Position numbers and translations under genes: made by a program | The notes under the pieces: generated by a model | The model's database searches: none | What the model saw: the letters and a program-made list of their open reading frames with translations, nothing else | What the model was told of the DNA's origin: nothing | DNA from: Streptomyces clavifer | GTDB taxonomy: Bacteria; Actinomycetota; Actinomycetes; Streptomycetales; Streptomycetaceae | Length of the DNA stretch: 64,000 bases | Assembly (NCBI GenBank): GCA_014651175.1 | Contig: BMWJ01000017.1 | Location: forward strand, 1 to 64,000 | Reading direction: 5' to 3' | In this document: piece after piece, positions 34,722 through 42,739 of the stretch | Layout of the letters: every line of letters begins with the position of its first letter | Numbering within the stretch: position 1 is the stretch's first letter

Positions 34722-35162
34722 TCAGGCGATGGGGCCGTCGTGCTGGGGCTTCGGGGCGCCGGGGGGTACGAAGCAGGCGGTGATCGTCTTGCCGGACGCC
34801 TGGGCATGCGTGGCCCATCCGTCGGCGAGCGCGTCGACGATGGCCAGTCCGCGCCCACTGGTCGTTGTGAGGTTCTCGGGCTGCTGGGCGGGGGGCAGGG
34901 GATCGGAGTCGTGGACACTCACATGCAGGCAGTGGCTGTCCCAGGTGAGGACGAGCTGCGCGTCACTGTGCGCGTGCACGTGCGCGTTGGTGATCAGCTC
35001 GGAAACACTGAGCAGTACCGCGTCCACGGTTTCGGGAGCGTCCTTCGTCCACCCCATGGACGCCAGGTGATCCCGCGTCCAGCGGCGGCCCGCGCGTACC
35101 CCGTGCGACACCGGGAACGACTGTGCCCATCCCACCGCACGCAACGATGCGTCCTTCGTCAT
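34722..35162 (-). CDS. RsbW-like ATP-binding protein (anti-sigma type)
   Basis: A 146-residue GHKL ATPase. VDAVLLSVSELITNAHVHAH is the N box, LHVSVHDSDPLPP the G1-like strand, and TTTSGRGLAIVDALADGWAT the glycine-rich lid. It lacks a separate signalling domain, as in RsbW/SpoIIAB-type kinases of Streptomyces partner-switching networks. It is convergent with the CsbD gene, whose family is stress-regulated; a functional link is only suggestive. The anti-anti-sigma partner is not nearby. Confidence 0.88.
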   Translation of the reverse strand: MTKDASLRAVGWAQSFPVSHGVRAGRRWTRDHLASMGWTKDAPETVDAVLLSVSELITNAHVHAHSDAQLVLTWDSHCLHVSVHDSDPLPPAQQPENLTTTSGRGLAIVDALADGWATHAQASGKTITACFVPPGAPKPQHDGPIA

Positions 35163-35326
35163 CGGCCCCTCCTCGCTCGACTCTGCCTACTCCTACCCCC
35201 GCATGAGAGGCCCACCACGCCGACCCCGGCACGCAATGGGACGGCGTATCGAAGAGGCGGCGGAAGCGAGGTATGCCCGTGCGATGTCCGGGCACGCGCA
35301 CTTCACCCTACGAGAGGAGCAACCCC

Positions 35327-35497
35327 ATGCTCGGCATAGCCGCGGCGGTCCTGTTTTTCATCGCTTTCCTGATCAATGCCGCAGACATCACGACCAACGA
35401 CGTCTTCTCCTCCGTGAACGTCATGCTCCTGGGCCTGACGCTCCTTGCCCTGCACGTTGCGGGAATCGGAGCCGGGCGCCCCGCCCGCAGACGCTGA
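35327..35497 (+). CDS. Small membrane protein, two segments, unknown
   Basis: A 56-residue hydrophobic protein: MLGIAAAVLFFIAFLINAAD is segment one, VNVMLLGLTLLALHVAGIG segment two, with TTNDVFSS between and a basic tail GRPARRR. A good ribosome site (CGAGAGGAG) precedes ATG 35327. Proteins of this form are common in Streptomyces and have no known role. A strong hairpin follows. Confidence 0.8.
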   Translation: MLGIAAAVLFFIAFLINAADITTNDVFSSVNVMLLGLTLLALHVAGIGAGRPARRR

Positions 35498-35520
35498 CGC
35501 CACCGGCGACAGCCAGGCGT

Positions 35521-35563
35521 CGACAGCCCTGCCCTCGCAACTTGTGCGAGGGCAGGGCTGTCG
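35521..35563. terminator. Perfect 19-bp stem terminator
   Basis: Arms CGACAGCCCTGCCCTCGCA (35521-35539) and its complement (35545-35563) around ACTTG. It closes the small membrane protein gene. Confidence 0.85.
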
Positions 35564-35684
35564 GTTTCTGGAGGGGGAGAGGTCAGGTTCGGACGACGTA
35601 TGCGGAGCGGGATGCGTGCGCGGTTGCTAATCGGGTAGTCGGCAGCGCAAGGCCCAACCGAGCGAAAGAAGGGGTTGCTTTCTC

Positions 35685-36128
35685 ATGTCCTCCTCCCTCG
35701 TCGAAACCGTCGACATCAAGGCGCCGGTCAGTGTCACCTGGGCTCTGTGGAGCGATGTGACGCAGTGGCCGAAGTTTCTGAGCCACGTGCGACGGGTCGA
35801 CCCGATGGACGAGCGCCGATTCTCCTGGCAGTTGTCCCTGCCGGGCGCCGACAAGAGCTTCGTTGCGGAGCTCACCGAGGTCGTCCCGCAGGACCGGATC
35901 GCCTGGAAGACCATCGAAGGCGTACATCACGCAGGCGTGGTCACCTTCCACCGGCTCGACGACACCTCCAGCCGGGTCGCCCTGCAGATCGAGTACGAAC
36001 CCAGCGGATTCGTGGAGCACCTGGGTGCCCTGACCAATCTCGACTCCGCACTGGCCAATTACGACTTGGGCGAGTTCCAGAAGCTGGCCGAAACCACGGC
36101 GGCGGGTGACGGTCCACGGGGTCTGTGA
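35685..36128 (+). CDS. SRPBCC-family protein
   Basis: A 147-residue START-like protein. VETVDIKAPVSVTWALWSDV begins the fold, QWPKFLSHVRRVDPMDERRF, VPQDRIAWKTIEGVHHAGVV and FHRLDDTSSRVALQIEYEP follow. The WP-x-FL motif is typical of the actinobacterial cyclase/dehydrase group (related to Rv0910-like toxins and coenzyme-Q-binding proteins). ATG 35685 follows AGAAGGGG. The ligand is unknown. It ends in an exceptional 27-bp inverted repeat. Confidence 0.85.
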   Translation: MSSSLVETVDIKAPVSVTWALWSDVTQWPKFLSHVRRVDPMDERRFSWQLSLPGADKSFVAELTEVVPQDRIAWKTIEGVHHAGVVTFHRLDDTSSRVALQIEYEPSGFVEHLGALTNLDSALANYDLGEFQKLAETTAAGDGPRGL

Positions 36129-36162
36129 CCACGGTCTGCCCGCCGGGGCGTGCAACGCCCAC

Positions 36163-36217
36163 AACAGACGGGACTGCCCGTACACACCTCAGGTGTGTAC
36201 GGGCAGTCCCGTCTGTT
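36163..36217. terminator. Perfect 27-bp inverted repeat between convergent genes
   Basis: Arms 36163-36189 and 36191-36217 are exact complements around one central C; the tip reads ACACCT-C-AGGTGT. It separates the SRPBCC gene from the convergent TetR gene and most simply acts as a bidirectional terminator. Confidence 0.85.
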
Positions 36218-36266
36218 CTGGGCCCATGCGGCCGGACTCATGACGGCGGGGGGACGATGGCCGGGA

Positions 36267-36899
36267 TCAGGCGAGGAGCAGTCGACACCAGCCCTCGGCG
36301 AGCCACCGCTCGAATCGCTGGGGTGGCCAGCCGCGATCCTCGACCAGCAGACAGTAGAACTCGGGGGAGTTCGTCGCCCAGATGACGTCTGCCACCTCCT
36401 CCAGGTCCAATCCAGGGCGCAACTGCCCGGTCGCGGCCAACTCCTGGGCGAGTATCCGCATGTTGTCCGCGCGGCGTCCGGCCACGCCCTGCCAGACCTC
36501 TGCGACCTCCGGCGGGCCCGAGCGTGCGACGCGCAGCAGGGGTGCCAGCCGGGCGTGCATCTCTCTGACGGCCCGTGCGTATCGGCGCAACTTGCGTGCT
36601 GCGTCCGGCTCGGCGCGCATTTCGCGTACGTAGTTCCGCTCGGACGGCGGAACGGCGTCGCCGGTCCCCGAAATGGCGGACTCCACCAGCCGCAGGAACA
36701 GTTCCGGTTTGCGTCCCGCGACGGTGTAAACGGTGTCGACCGCGACACCCGCGCACTCGGCGAGCTGCGCCATCGTGGTCCCTGCATAGCCACGTTCGGC
36801 GAACAAGTGTGTCGCCGCGTCCAGGATCGACTGCCGGGTCGCCTGCGCCGCCGCTCGGCGGCTGGTCGTGTCGTACTGCCTCTTGACCTGTTCGCCCAT
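36267..36899 (-). CDS. TetR-family regulator
   Basis: A 210-residue TetR protein. The DNA-binding domain reads TRQSILDAATHLFAERGYAG and TTMAQLAECAGVAVDTVYTV, with the family YxxF-like turn AGRKPELFLRLVE. The ligand domain is helical and unassigned. Start at ATG 36899; an in-frame ATG at 36923 would add eight residues. It is divergent from the small barrel-like protein gene at 36964, which it may control; no clear palindrome is visible in the 64-base gap. Confidence 0.9.
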   Translation of the reverse strand: MGEQVKRQYDTTSRRAAAQATRQSILDAATHLFAERGYAGTTMAQLAECAGVAVDTVYTVAGRKPELFLRLVESAISGTGDAVPPSERNYVREMRAEPDAARKLRRYARAVREMHARLAPLLRVARSGPPEVAEVWQGVAGRRADNMRILAQELAATGQLRPGLDLEEVADVIWATNSPEFYCLLVEDRGWPPQRFERWLAEGWCRLLLA

Positions 36900-36963
36900 G
36901 CGGTTGATGCTAAGGGTATTCATCCGAAAAGGCTTCGGCTGAATGTGAGGGGATGTGGTCCCT

Positions 36964-37272
36964 GTGACGTACGCATTCACCATCGAGGTGCCGATTGATC
37001 CGGCCACCTACGCACACATCCAGGACGGGCTGGGGACGGAGAAGCCCCCCGGGTTGGTGGTTCACCTGGTCCAGCGCACAACCAGCGGGTTGCGGTACAC
37101 CGATGTCTGGGAGTCGGAGGCCGACTGGAAGAGGTTCGCCGACGAGCGTCTCCACCCGGTCGTGGACCGGGTGGTCTCCGCGGCCCTGGGTTTTCGCCCG
37201 CCCGAGCCGTCGGTCCAGCGCTTGGACGTGGTCGACGTCTGGATCGGTGCCTGCGCCACGCACGAGGACTGA
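36964..37272 (+). CDS. Small protein of dimeric alpha/beta-barrel type, unknown
   Basis: A 102-residue protein. AFTIEVPIDPATYAHIQDGL, GLVVHLVQRTTSGLRYTDVW and ESEADWKRFADERLHPVVDR look like the ferredoxin-like repeats of antibiotic-monooxygenase-type (ABM) proteins, judged by the pattern of beta, helix and W-E-S motif. GAGGGG stands upstream of GTG 36964; a GTG at 36955 is also possible. Divergent from TetR, so probably its target. Function unknown. Confidence 0.72.
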   Translation: MTYAFTIEVPIDPATYAHIQDGLGTEKPPGLVVHLVQRTTSGLRYTDVWESEADWKRFADERLHPVVDRVVSAALGFRPPEPSVQRLDVVDVWIGACATHED

Positions 37273-37680
37273 TACGGGGCGAATGCGATCCCGGCGGCCC
37301 GGGGCGGGGTTCCACGACGCGTACGTTCTGCTCGACGCGCATCGGACGTGCGAAGGCGTCGGGCCGTTCGTGGACCACACCGCCTCCAGCCTGGCTTCCG
37401 GACCGATGAATGTCCCCTCCCTGCCCGGATGGGTCAGTAGATCCATGTCACACGGCCGAGCCTCGCCGCTTTGCGCCGGACGAAGCGCGTGACGGCCTTC
37501 ACCTGCGGCGCTCGGTCGCCCACGCGGCAACTGTCCACCCGTCCGGGTTCCGCCGCTTCTTCGCGGACGCGCCCCTAGACGCCCGAACGGGTGTTCAAGA
37601 GGTGCTGCGCACCCACTGTTCACAGACCTCGGTCGGCGGCAGGATGCCAAGGAGAGACCGGAGTGTGACGAGGGGGAGCC
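37273..37680. other. Gap, nothing assigned
   Basis: 408 bases between the small barrel protein and the zinc-ribbon genes. No motif, hairpin or start with a ribosome site is recognised. Confidence 0.35.
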
Positions 37681-37869
37681 ATGAACTGTCCCAGTTGTGG
37701 GGCGAGCGCCTCGCAGGTGTCCGACGGGTCCTGGACGTGCAGCAACCAGTGCGGCTGGTCGTCCGGGGTTACACCTCCGTCTGCGGCGGTAGCCTCCGAC
37801 TATGGCGATTCCCCCGGAACAGGAGCAGTCGGCCCGGCTCGAGAAGCCGCAGGCGTTCGTGCCCCCTGA
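37681..37869 (+). CDS. Very small zinc-ribbon-like protein, possibly truncated
   Basis: A 62-residue frame starting MNCPSCGASASQVSDGSWTC SNQCGW after a good ribosome site (GGGGGAG). The four cysteines form CPxCG and C-x3-CG knuckles. The C-terminal half (SDYGDSPGTGAVGPAREAAG) overlaps the next gene in another frame and looks non-native. It is either an overlapping small gene or the N-terminus of a frameshifted double zinc-ribbon protein. Confidence 0.5.
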   Translation: MNCPSCGASASQVSDGSWTCSNQCGWSSGVTPPSAAVASDYGDSPGTGAVGPAREAAGVRAP

Positions 37870-38002
37870 GATCACCTACATGGCGTGCGCGCAGTGCGGG
37901 ACCCAGATCGCGGGTCTCGACGGCCGGTACGCGTGCTCGGGGTGTGGCTGGGTCAACGAGTGGACCGAGGGCCACCGGCATCTTCCCGAGACCCTGGCGT
38001 GA
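37802..38002 (+). CDS. Small zinc-ribbon protein
   Basis: A 66-residue protein. MAIPPEQEQSARLEKPQAFV is the leader; ITYMACAQCGTQIAG and YACSGCGWVNEW carry two CxxC knuckles, consistent with one zinc site. There is no clear ribosome site before ATG 37802, but the gene overlaps the preceding zinc-ribbon frame by 68 bases, which may couple them. Function unknown. Confidence 0.65.
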   Translation: MAIPPEQEQSARLEKPQAFVPPEITYMACAQCGTQIAGLDGRYACSGCGWVNEWTEGHRHLPETLA

Positions 38003-38397
38003 ACGCACCTTCTGCGCCGCGGGCCGCGGATCTGCCGTTCCGGACCTGAACGGTGTTGCGGCGGGCGCCTGTCGGCGCCTGGATCCGGCCAGGGGCCAGT
38101 AGGCCGGCAGCCCTCGAGGTCACGGATCGCTCGAAGCGCGTCGGCTCCGAAGCAGGGCCCGGGGCCCGGGGCCCAGCGCCACGACCGCGATGGTGGCGGC
38201 CGTGGGAGCCCCTGGCCGGACCGGTGCACGCGCGGTGTGCAGCGCCCGGAGTCGGGCAAGGGCCGGCAGGTCGCCGGTAGCGTGCGACTCTCGCCCGGCG
38301 GGCTGGAGTCGTGCGCCTCTCGCGTTCCCCCGGGCGGCGACCGGGCGCACGGTGCCGTGTCACGTCCGATGCGGGCAGGGGTGGCTGGCCGGATGCC
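38003..38397. other. Gap, nothing assigned
   Basis: 395 bases between convergent zinc-ribbon and FBP genes. A short GGGCCCGGGGCCC-rich stretch near 38157-38172 is present; otherwise nothing is recognised. Confidence 0.35.
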
Positions 38398-38889
38398 TCA
38401 CGCGGTGACCTTGGCGATGAACGCGGTGAGATTCGCGACTGTCCGCTGGATCTTCTCCTCGAGGGTCAGGGACTCGTGGAGCCGTGCGCCGACACCGGCA
38501 TCCCGCTTCCCGCGTACGTACAGGGAGCACGCAAGGTCGCTGCACATGTAGATGCCGACCGAGTTGCCCTGTTTCCCTGCCTTCCCCGATCGTGGCGCGA
38601 CCATCAGGGAGACGCCGCCGGTGTGGGTCGTCACGCACACCGAGCACATGCTGCGCCGCGTCTGCCAGGAGCCGACGGTGGAGGTGCGCAGCTGGACGCC
38701 GACCGGGCGGCCGTCCATGGCGATGGTGAGGTAGGCGCGGTCGGGAGCCCGGGGGTCGCGCCAGCCGAGGAAGTCCAGGTCCTCCCAGGGCTGCTCGGGC
38801 AGGTCGCGAGGGACGGACAGGCGCGTGGCCTCGCCCTTGGAGCAGTTCACGAACGCGGTACGTATCTCTTGCTCGGTCAGCGGGTTCAT
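38398..38889 (-). CDS. FBP-domain (EF-G-binding C-terminal treble-clef) protein
   Basis: A 163-residue protein of the actinobacterial FBP family, related to the C-terminal zinc-binding domain of elongation-factor-G-binding (FusB-like) proteins. MNPLTEQEIRTAFVNCSKGE opens it. PWEDLDFLGWRDPRAPDRAY follows. RRSMCSVCVTTHTGG and VGIYMCSDLACSLYVRGKR carry the four zinc cysteines. Start at ATG 38889; there is no Shine-Dalgarno, and a promoter placed at 38897-38925 would give a leaderless transcript. Divergent from the TetR gene at 38961. Confidence 0.87.
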   Translation of the reverse strand: MNPLTEQEIRTAFVNCSKGEATRLSVPRDLPEQPWEDLDFLGWRDPRAPDRAYLTIAMDGRPVGVQLRTSTVGSWQTRRSMCSVCVTTHTGGVSLMVAPRSGKAGKQGNSVGIYMCSDLACSLYVRGKRDAGVGARLHESLTLEEKIQRTVANLTAFIAKVTA

Positions 38890-38896
38890 GAGCGGT

Positions 38897-38925
38897 AGGC
38901 TAATTTGCCTATAGGCTGTAGGCAA
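38897..38925 (-). promoter_or_regulatory. Probable promoter of the FBP gene, leaderless
   Basis: On the minus strand a -35 TTGCCT (38920-38925), a 17-base spacer and a -10 TAGCCT (38897-38902) stand seven bases before ATG 38889. Transcription would start at or next to the A of the ATG. This agrees with the absence of a ribosome site. Confidence 0.6.
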
Positions 38926-38927
38926 AT
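38903..38927. promoter_or_regulatory. TetR operator in the FBP/TetR divergent gap
   Basis: Inverted arms ATTTGCCTA (38903-38911) and TAGGCAAAT (38919-38927) are perfect over nine bases with a 7-base centre. A nested 10-base palindrome GCCTATAGGC lies at 38907-38916. Extra TAGGC half-sites occur at 38896 and 38955. The site covers the -35 and spacer of the FBP promoter, so binding would repress it. Confidence 0.75.
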
Positions 38928-38960
38928 GCTTAATGATTGTAGTTGGGTGAGGGGTAGGCA

Positions 38961-39530
38961 ATGGTCAGAGCAGGGCTGTCACCGGAGCGTCTGACCCGAG
39001 CGGGCGTGGAACTGGCGGACGAGGTCGGCTTCGACCAGGTCACCGTCTCGGCGCTCGCCCGGCGATTCGACGTCAAGGCCGCGAGTCTGTACTCGCACCT
39101 GAAGAACTCGCAGGAGCTCAAGACCAGGATCGCCCTGTTCGCGCTCGAGGAGCTCGCCGATCGGGTCGCGGCCGCCTTGGCCGGGCGTGCCGGTAAGGAC
39201 GCTCTGGAGGCGTTCGCGAACGCCTACCGCGACTACGCCCGGGAGCACCCCGGCCGCTACGCCGCCGCACGGCTTCGGCTGGATCCCGAGACGGCGGCGG
39301 CCAGCGCCGGGATGCGGCACTCACAGATGACGCGGGCGATCCTGCGCGGCTACGACCTGACGGAGCCGGACCAGACACACGCTGTCCGGATGCTGGGAAG
39401 CGTCTTCCACGGCTACGTCAGCCTGGAGCAGGCCGGAGGCTTCGAGCACAGCGCTCCGGATGCGCAGGAGTCCTGGGTCTGGATGGTGGACTCCCTCGAC
39501 GCTCTGCTGAGGACGAGGTCCACCCCCTGA
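38961..39530 (+). CDS. TetR/AcrR-family regulator
   Basis: A 189-residue TetR protein. LSPERLTRAGVELADEVGFD and VTVSALARRFDVKAASLYSH make the helix-turn-helix, followed by LKNSQELKTRIALFALEELA. The C-terminal region (YAREHPGRYAAARL, GSVFHGYVSLEQAGGF) matches the TetR_C-33-like ligand domain with WHG-type sequence. GAGGGG precedes ATG 38961. It should bind the palindrome in the divergent gap and repress the FBP gene and itself. Confidence 0.92.
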   Translation: MVRAGLSPERLTRAGVELADEVGFDQVTVSALARRFDVKAASLYSHLKNSQELKTRIALFALEELADRVAAALAGRAGKDALEAFANAYRDYAREHPGRYAAARLRLDPETAAASAGMRHSQMTRAILRGYDLTEPDQTHAVRMLGSVFHGYVSLEQAGGFEHSAPDAQESWVWMVDSLDALLRTRSTP

Positions 39531-39619
39531 CGTGCCGGGGGCCGCACCCCCTCAGGCGGTAGCGCGCCGTCCACCCGCGTGAACGAGCATCCGTACATAC
39601 TGATCACCAGGTTGAGGCC

Positions 39620-40798
39620 ATGAAGACCGAGCACGACTGGATCACCACACCTGTCACCACGGACATCCTGCGCGGCTTCCTCGACGTGGAAGCGACCGCG
39701 CACGGTCTGCTGCCGCATCGGCTGCCCGCTCAGGCGCGCCGGCAGATCCCCGACGACCAACTGGCCGTGGCCGAGGCCCAGCCTTCCGGCGTGCGGTTGG
39801 TCTTCCGGACCCGGGCCACGACGATCGAACTCGACACGCTACCGACCAAGCGTGTCTACCTGGGCTTTCCTGCCCCTGCGGACGGCGTGTACGACCTGCT
39901 GGTCGACGGCCACCTCACTGCTCAGGCCACCGTGGCGGGCGGCAATCTCCGGACGATCACCGACATGGTCACCCAGTCCGCCGAACTGCGTGAGGGACCC
40001 GCCGGCACCGCCCGGTTCACCGATCTGCCGGCGCGCGACAAGATTGTCGAGATCTGGCTCCCGCATACGGAGATCACCGAGCTGATCGCCCTGCGCACCG
40101 ACGCCCCCGTGGAGAAGGTGCCGGACAGCGGGCGCAGGGTGTGGCTGCACCACGGCAGTTCGATCAGCCACGGCTCGAACGCCGCCCATCCGACTGCCGT
40201 CTGGCCGGCTCTGGCAGCTGCCAAGGGCGGTGTGGAGCTGGTCAACATGGGCTTCAGCGGCAGCGCACTGCTCGACCCGTTCATCGCCCGCGCAATGCGG
40301 GACACCCTCGCGGACCTGATCAGCCTCAAGATCGGCATCAACGTCGTCAACACCGACGCGATGCGCCTGCGTGCCTTCACCCCCGCGGTCCACGGCTTCC
40401 TGGACACCATCCGCGAGGGTCACCCGACCACGCCGGTGCTCCTGGTGTCCCCGATCCTGTGCCCGATCCAGGAGGACACACCTGGCCCTCTGGCACCCGA
40501 CTTCGGCGGCGGGGTCCTGCGGTTCAAGGCCACGGGTGACCCGGCCGAGCGCGCTGCCGGGCGGCTCACGCTCAACGTCATCCGCGACGAACTTGCCCGC
40601 GCCGTCGGCCGGCGGGCGGTCGACGACCCGAATCTGCACTACCTCGACGGACGTGATCTGTACGGCGAGAGCGACTACGCCGAATTCCCGCTACCCGACG
40701 AGGTCCACCCCGACCCTGCGGGACACCGCCGGATCGGCGAAAACTTCGCGCAGCTCGCGTTCACCGGTGGCGGTCCCTTCGCCGATCAGCCTGCGTGA
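39620..40798 (+). CDS. SGNH-family esterase with N-terminal beta domain
   Basis: A 392-residue cytoplasmic hydrolase. Residues about 1-165 form a beta-rich domain (VRLVFRTRATTIELDTLPTK, GVYDLLVDGHLTAQATVAGG). The SGNH catalytic domain begins at about 170: VWLHHGSSISHGSN has the nucleophile serine, VELVNMGFSGSALLDPF is block II, LKIGINVVN replaces GxND, and DEVHPDPAGHRRIGENFAQL gives the Asp-His pair. The order matches the GDSL-2 esterases with an N-terminal jelly-roll domain. Substrate unknown, possibly acylated sugars. It begins 89 bp after the TetR stop. Confidence 0.85.
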   Translation: MKTEHDWITTPVTTDILRGFLDVEATAHGLLPHRLPAQARRQIPDDQLAVAEAQPSGVRLVFRTRATTIELDTLPTKRVYLGFPAPADGVYDLLVDGHLTAQATVAGGNLRTITDMVTQSAELREGPAGTARFTDLPARDKIVEIWLPHTEITELIALRTDAPVEKVPDSGRRVWLHHGSSISHGSNAAHPTAVWPALAAAKGGVELVNMGFSGSALLDPFIARAMRDTLADLISLKIGINVVNTDAMRLRAFTPAVHGFLDTIREGHPTTPVLLVSPILCPIQEDTPGPLAPDFGGGVLRFKATGDPAERAAGRLTLNVIRDELARAVGRRAVDDPNLHYLDGRDLYGESDYAEFPLPDEVHPDPAGHRRIGENFAQLAFTGGGPFADQPA

Positions 40799-41474
40799 CC
40801 GCATCGCGGGCACGGAGACCGTGAACGCCACACGGCTCCACCGACGCTGTGGAGTTCGCCTCCGGATGCCCTTTGAAGGGAGTTCAGCGCCCCGCTGGGC
40901 TTCGGCCACGGACCACGTGGGTGTTGCCGGGGCCTTGTGGTCCAGGCGCCTTCCGGCCCTGGGACGGGCGTCGAACGAGGCGGCCGTCGAACGAGGCGAG
41001 TCGCCGATGTCGAGCTGCTGTCGGCCATGGGTGAGTGCCTTGTGGGCCATGAGTGCTTCACCCCGCGGAACCGGACACGGCCGGGTGAGTACCGCTCACA
41101 GCGGTCGGGACTCGCTCGGCGAAGACCTTGCCGACGCGGTGTACGGGCCATTCGTGCCCGTCGGCTTTGTGTGCGGCGGCGATGATGTCATCGCCCGCCG
41201 CGGTACCGCACCGACATCCGCGCACCACGGCTGACCGGCGCGCACGTGGCTTCTCCGCCTCACGCCAACCACGCGAGAGGTCCGGCTCGGACAGCTGACG
41301 CAGTCCGTCCCGCGCACTTTTCCAGCCCATTCATGATGACAGGGGCATGATAACTGCGGAACGGTGGGCATAGTTCTGACGCCCTGGGGGACCTGCATCC
41401 GGCTGCCCCGCTGATGCGGTCCCCCCGCTCTCGGTTCCGAGCGGAGCCGAGTCCCCACGAGTGAAGGGACAGAA
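40799..41474. other. Long gap upstream of snapalysin, possibly decayed coding
   Basis: 676 bases. On the minus strand near 41090-41200 a frame reads AAGDDIIAAAHKADGHEWPV HRVGKVFAERVPTAV, which looks protein-like but lacks a plausible start or family. The remainder is unassigned; it should contain the snapalysin promoter. Confidence 0.35.
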
Positions 41475-42056
41475 ATGCCGTACTCCTTATGGCTGAAGGC
41501 CGCCGGCGCCGCCGCCACGATCACCCTGGCCGCAGCGACAGCAGCGCACGCGGCGCCCGCGCCGGAGCCTGCCTCGGCGACGAACGCGGCAGCGGTGGTG
41601 ACACTCCGCTACGACGACAGCAGGGCGGTGGGCTGGGAGGCGGCGATCACCGCAGGTGTCGCCTCGTGGAACCAGAACGTCGGCAACGTCAGACTGGTCG
41701 AGGCCGCACCCGGCACCCGGGCCGAGATCCAGATCGTCGCCACCACCGGTTGGCCGCAGGCGACGCTGGGCCCGGTGCGGCCGGGCGGGCAGGTGCGTGT
41801 CGAGCTCGGCAGCCAAGCTGTGTCTCAGGGCTACGACAAGACCCGCATAGCCGCCCACGAGATCGGGCACAGCTTGGGCCTGCCCGACACCAAGCCTGGC
41901 CCGTGCTCCCAGCTGATGTCAGGGTCGAGCCCAGGCATCAGTTGCAGGAACGCGGTTCCGAACGCGGCTGAGAAGGCCCGTGTCGAGTCCGCCTACGCCA
42001 ACGGCCTCGCCTCGCTCGTTCCTGCCGACGGCCGCACTTTGGTGGACGCCCCCTGA
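41475..42056 (+). CDS. Snapalysin-type secreted zinc metalloprotease (M7)
   Basis: A 193-residue secreted protein. Residues 1-27 are a signal peptide (LWLKAAGAAATITLAAATAA, ending HAA). The mature part has VVTLRYDDSRAVGWEAAITA GVASWNQNV, typical of snapalysin. The active site is H128-E129-IG-H132-SLGLP-D138, the M7 aspzincin-like HExxHxxGxxD motif. CSQLMSGSSPGISC carries the disulfide cysteines. Snapalysin is a small neutral protease of Streptomyces, often activated by a divergent LysR gene; no LysR gene is present here. AAGGGAC precedes the ATG. A hairpin follows. Confidence 0.92.
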   Translation: MPYSLWLKAAGAAATITLAAATAAHAAPAPEPASATNAAAVVTLRYDDSRAVGWEAAITAGVASWNQNVGNVRLVEAAPGTRAEIQIVATTGWPQATLGPVRPGGQVRVELGSQAVSQGYDKTRIAAHEIGHSLGLPDTKPGPCSQLMSGSSPGISCRNAVPNAAEKARVESAYANGLASLVPADGRTLVDAP

Positions 42057-42075
42057 CCGGAGGTACGACTACCGG

Positions 42076-42114
42076 GCGAGGTGCCCGCCGACACCGGGTG
42101 GTCGGGCACCTCGC
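42076..42114. terminator. Terminator hairpin after snapalysin
   Basis: Perfect 12-base arms GCGAGGTGCCCG (42076-42087) and CGGGCACCTCGC (42103-42114); the 15-base loop can pair further in part. Confidence 0.75.
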
Positions 42115-42311
42115 GCACGCCGAATGCCTTCACCGGGGCCTCCTCGGTCATCGACAGCCGGCTCGTCCCGCCGGGCGCCGCTCGGCGGCACGGTCATCCA
42201 AGCCGCGGCGCCTCCACCGTCGTGACTCCGCGGCTCCGGCCGGGTGAGTCTGTCGGGCGCCACACCGCGTACGAGCTCCTTGTCGTCGGTGCCAAGGTCC
42301 ACACTGGGCGG

Positions 42312-42584
42312 ATGACGACCTACCAGGGGCCCGTGACCGTCGTAGCCGGTGATGTAGAAGCCTCGATGCAAGCCGACTTGTCCATCACCGAGCGGGACCG
42401 GATGAAGTCCTGGGGCGGGTGTCTCGCCGACTACGAGGACGCCGACATGTTCAAGGTCCTCACCGTGGGCACCGCTTTCGTCCGTCTCCCCGACGGACAG
42501 GAAGGCCGCTTCGTCCTCAAGGGAAAGCTGGCGCCCGGACAGACGGCCATGGGCGTGATCGGCAGCGGCCCGGCACCCTTCTGA
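42312..42584 (+). CDS. Small DUF4873-like protein, unknown
   Basis: A 90-residue protein: MTTYQGPVTVVAGDVEASMQ ADLSITERDR, then MKSWGGCLADYEDADMFKVL and LPDGQEGRFVLKGKLAPGQT. The beta-rich pattern with a GxV..VRLPDG-x2-G core resembles small all-beta domains of the DUF4873 kind, but I am not sure. The ribosome site is poor (GGGCGG), and a GTG further upstream is possible. It stands alone after the snapalysin terminator. Confidence 0.55.
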   Translation: MTTYQGPVTVVAGDVEASMQADLSITERDRMKSWGGCLADYEDADMFKVLTVGTAFVRLPDGQEGRFVLKGKLAPGQTAMGVIGSGPAPF

Positions 42585-42739
42585 CACGGACGTGATCCGG
42601 CTCGTTCCGCGCCGCCGGTCGGGCGACGGCAGCAAGGAGTCCCGGCTCGGGAAAGCGAATCCGTAACTCCCGTGGATGTCGCTGCCCCTGTGGTTTCTCC
42701 CCCGGGCGGCAACCGCGTATCCGTTCCGAGCGATCAGGC

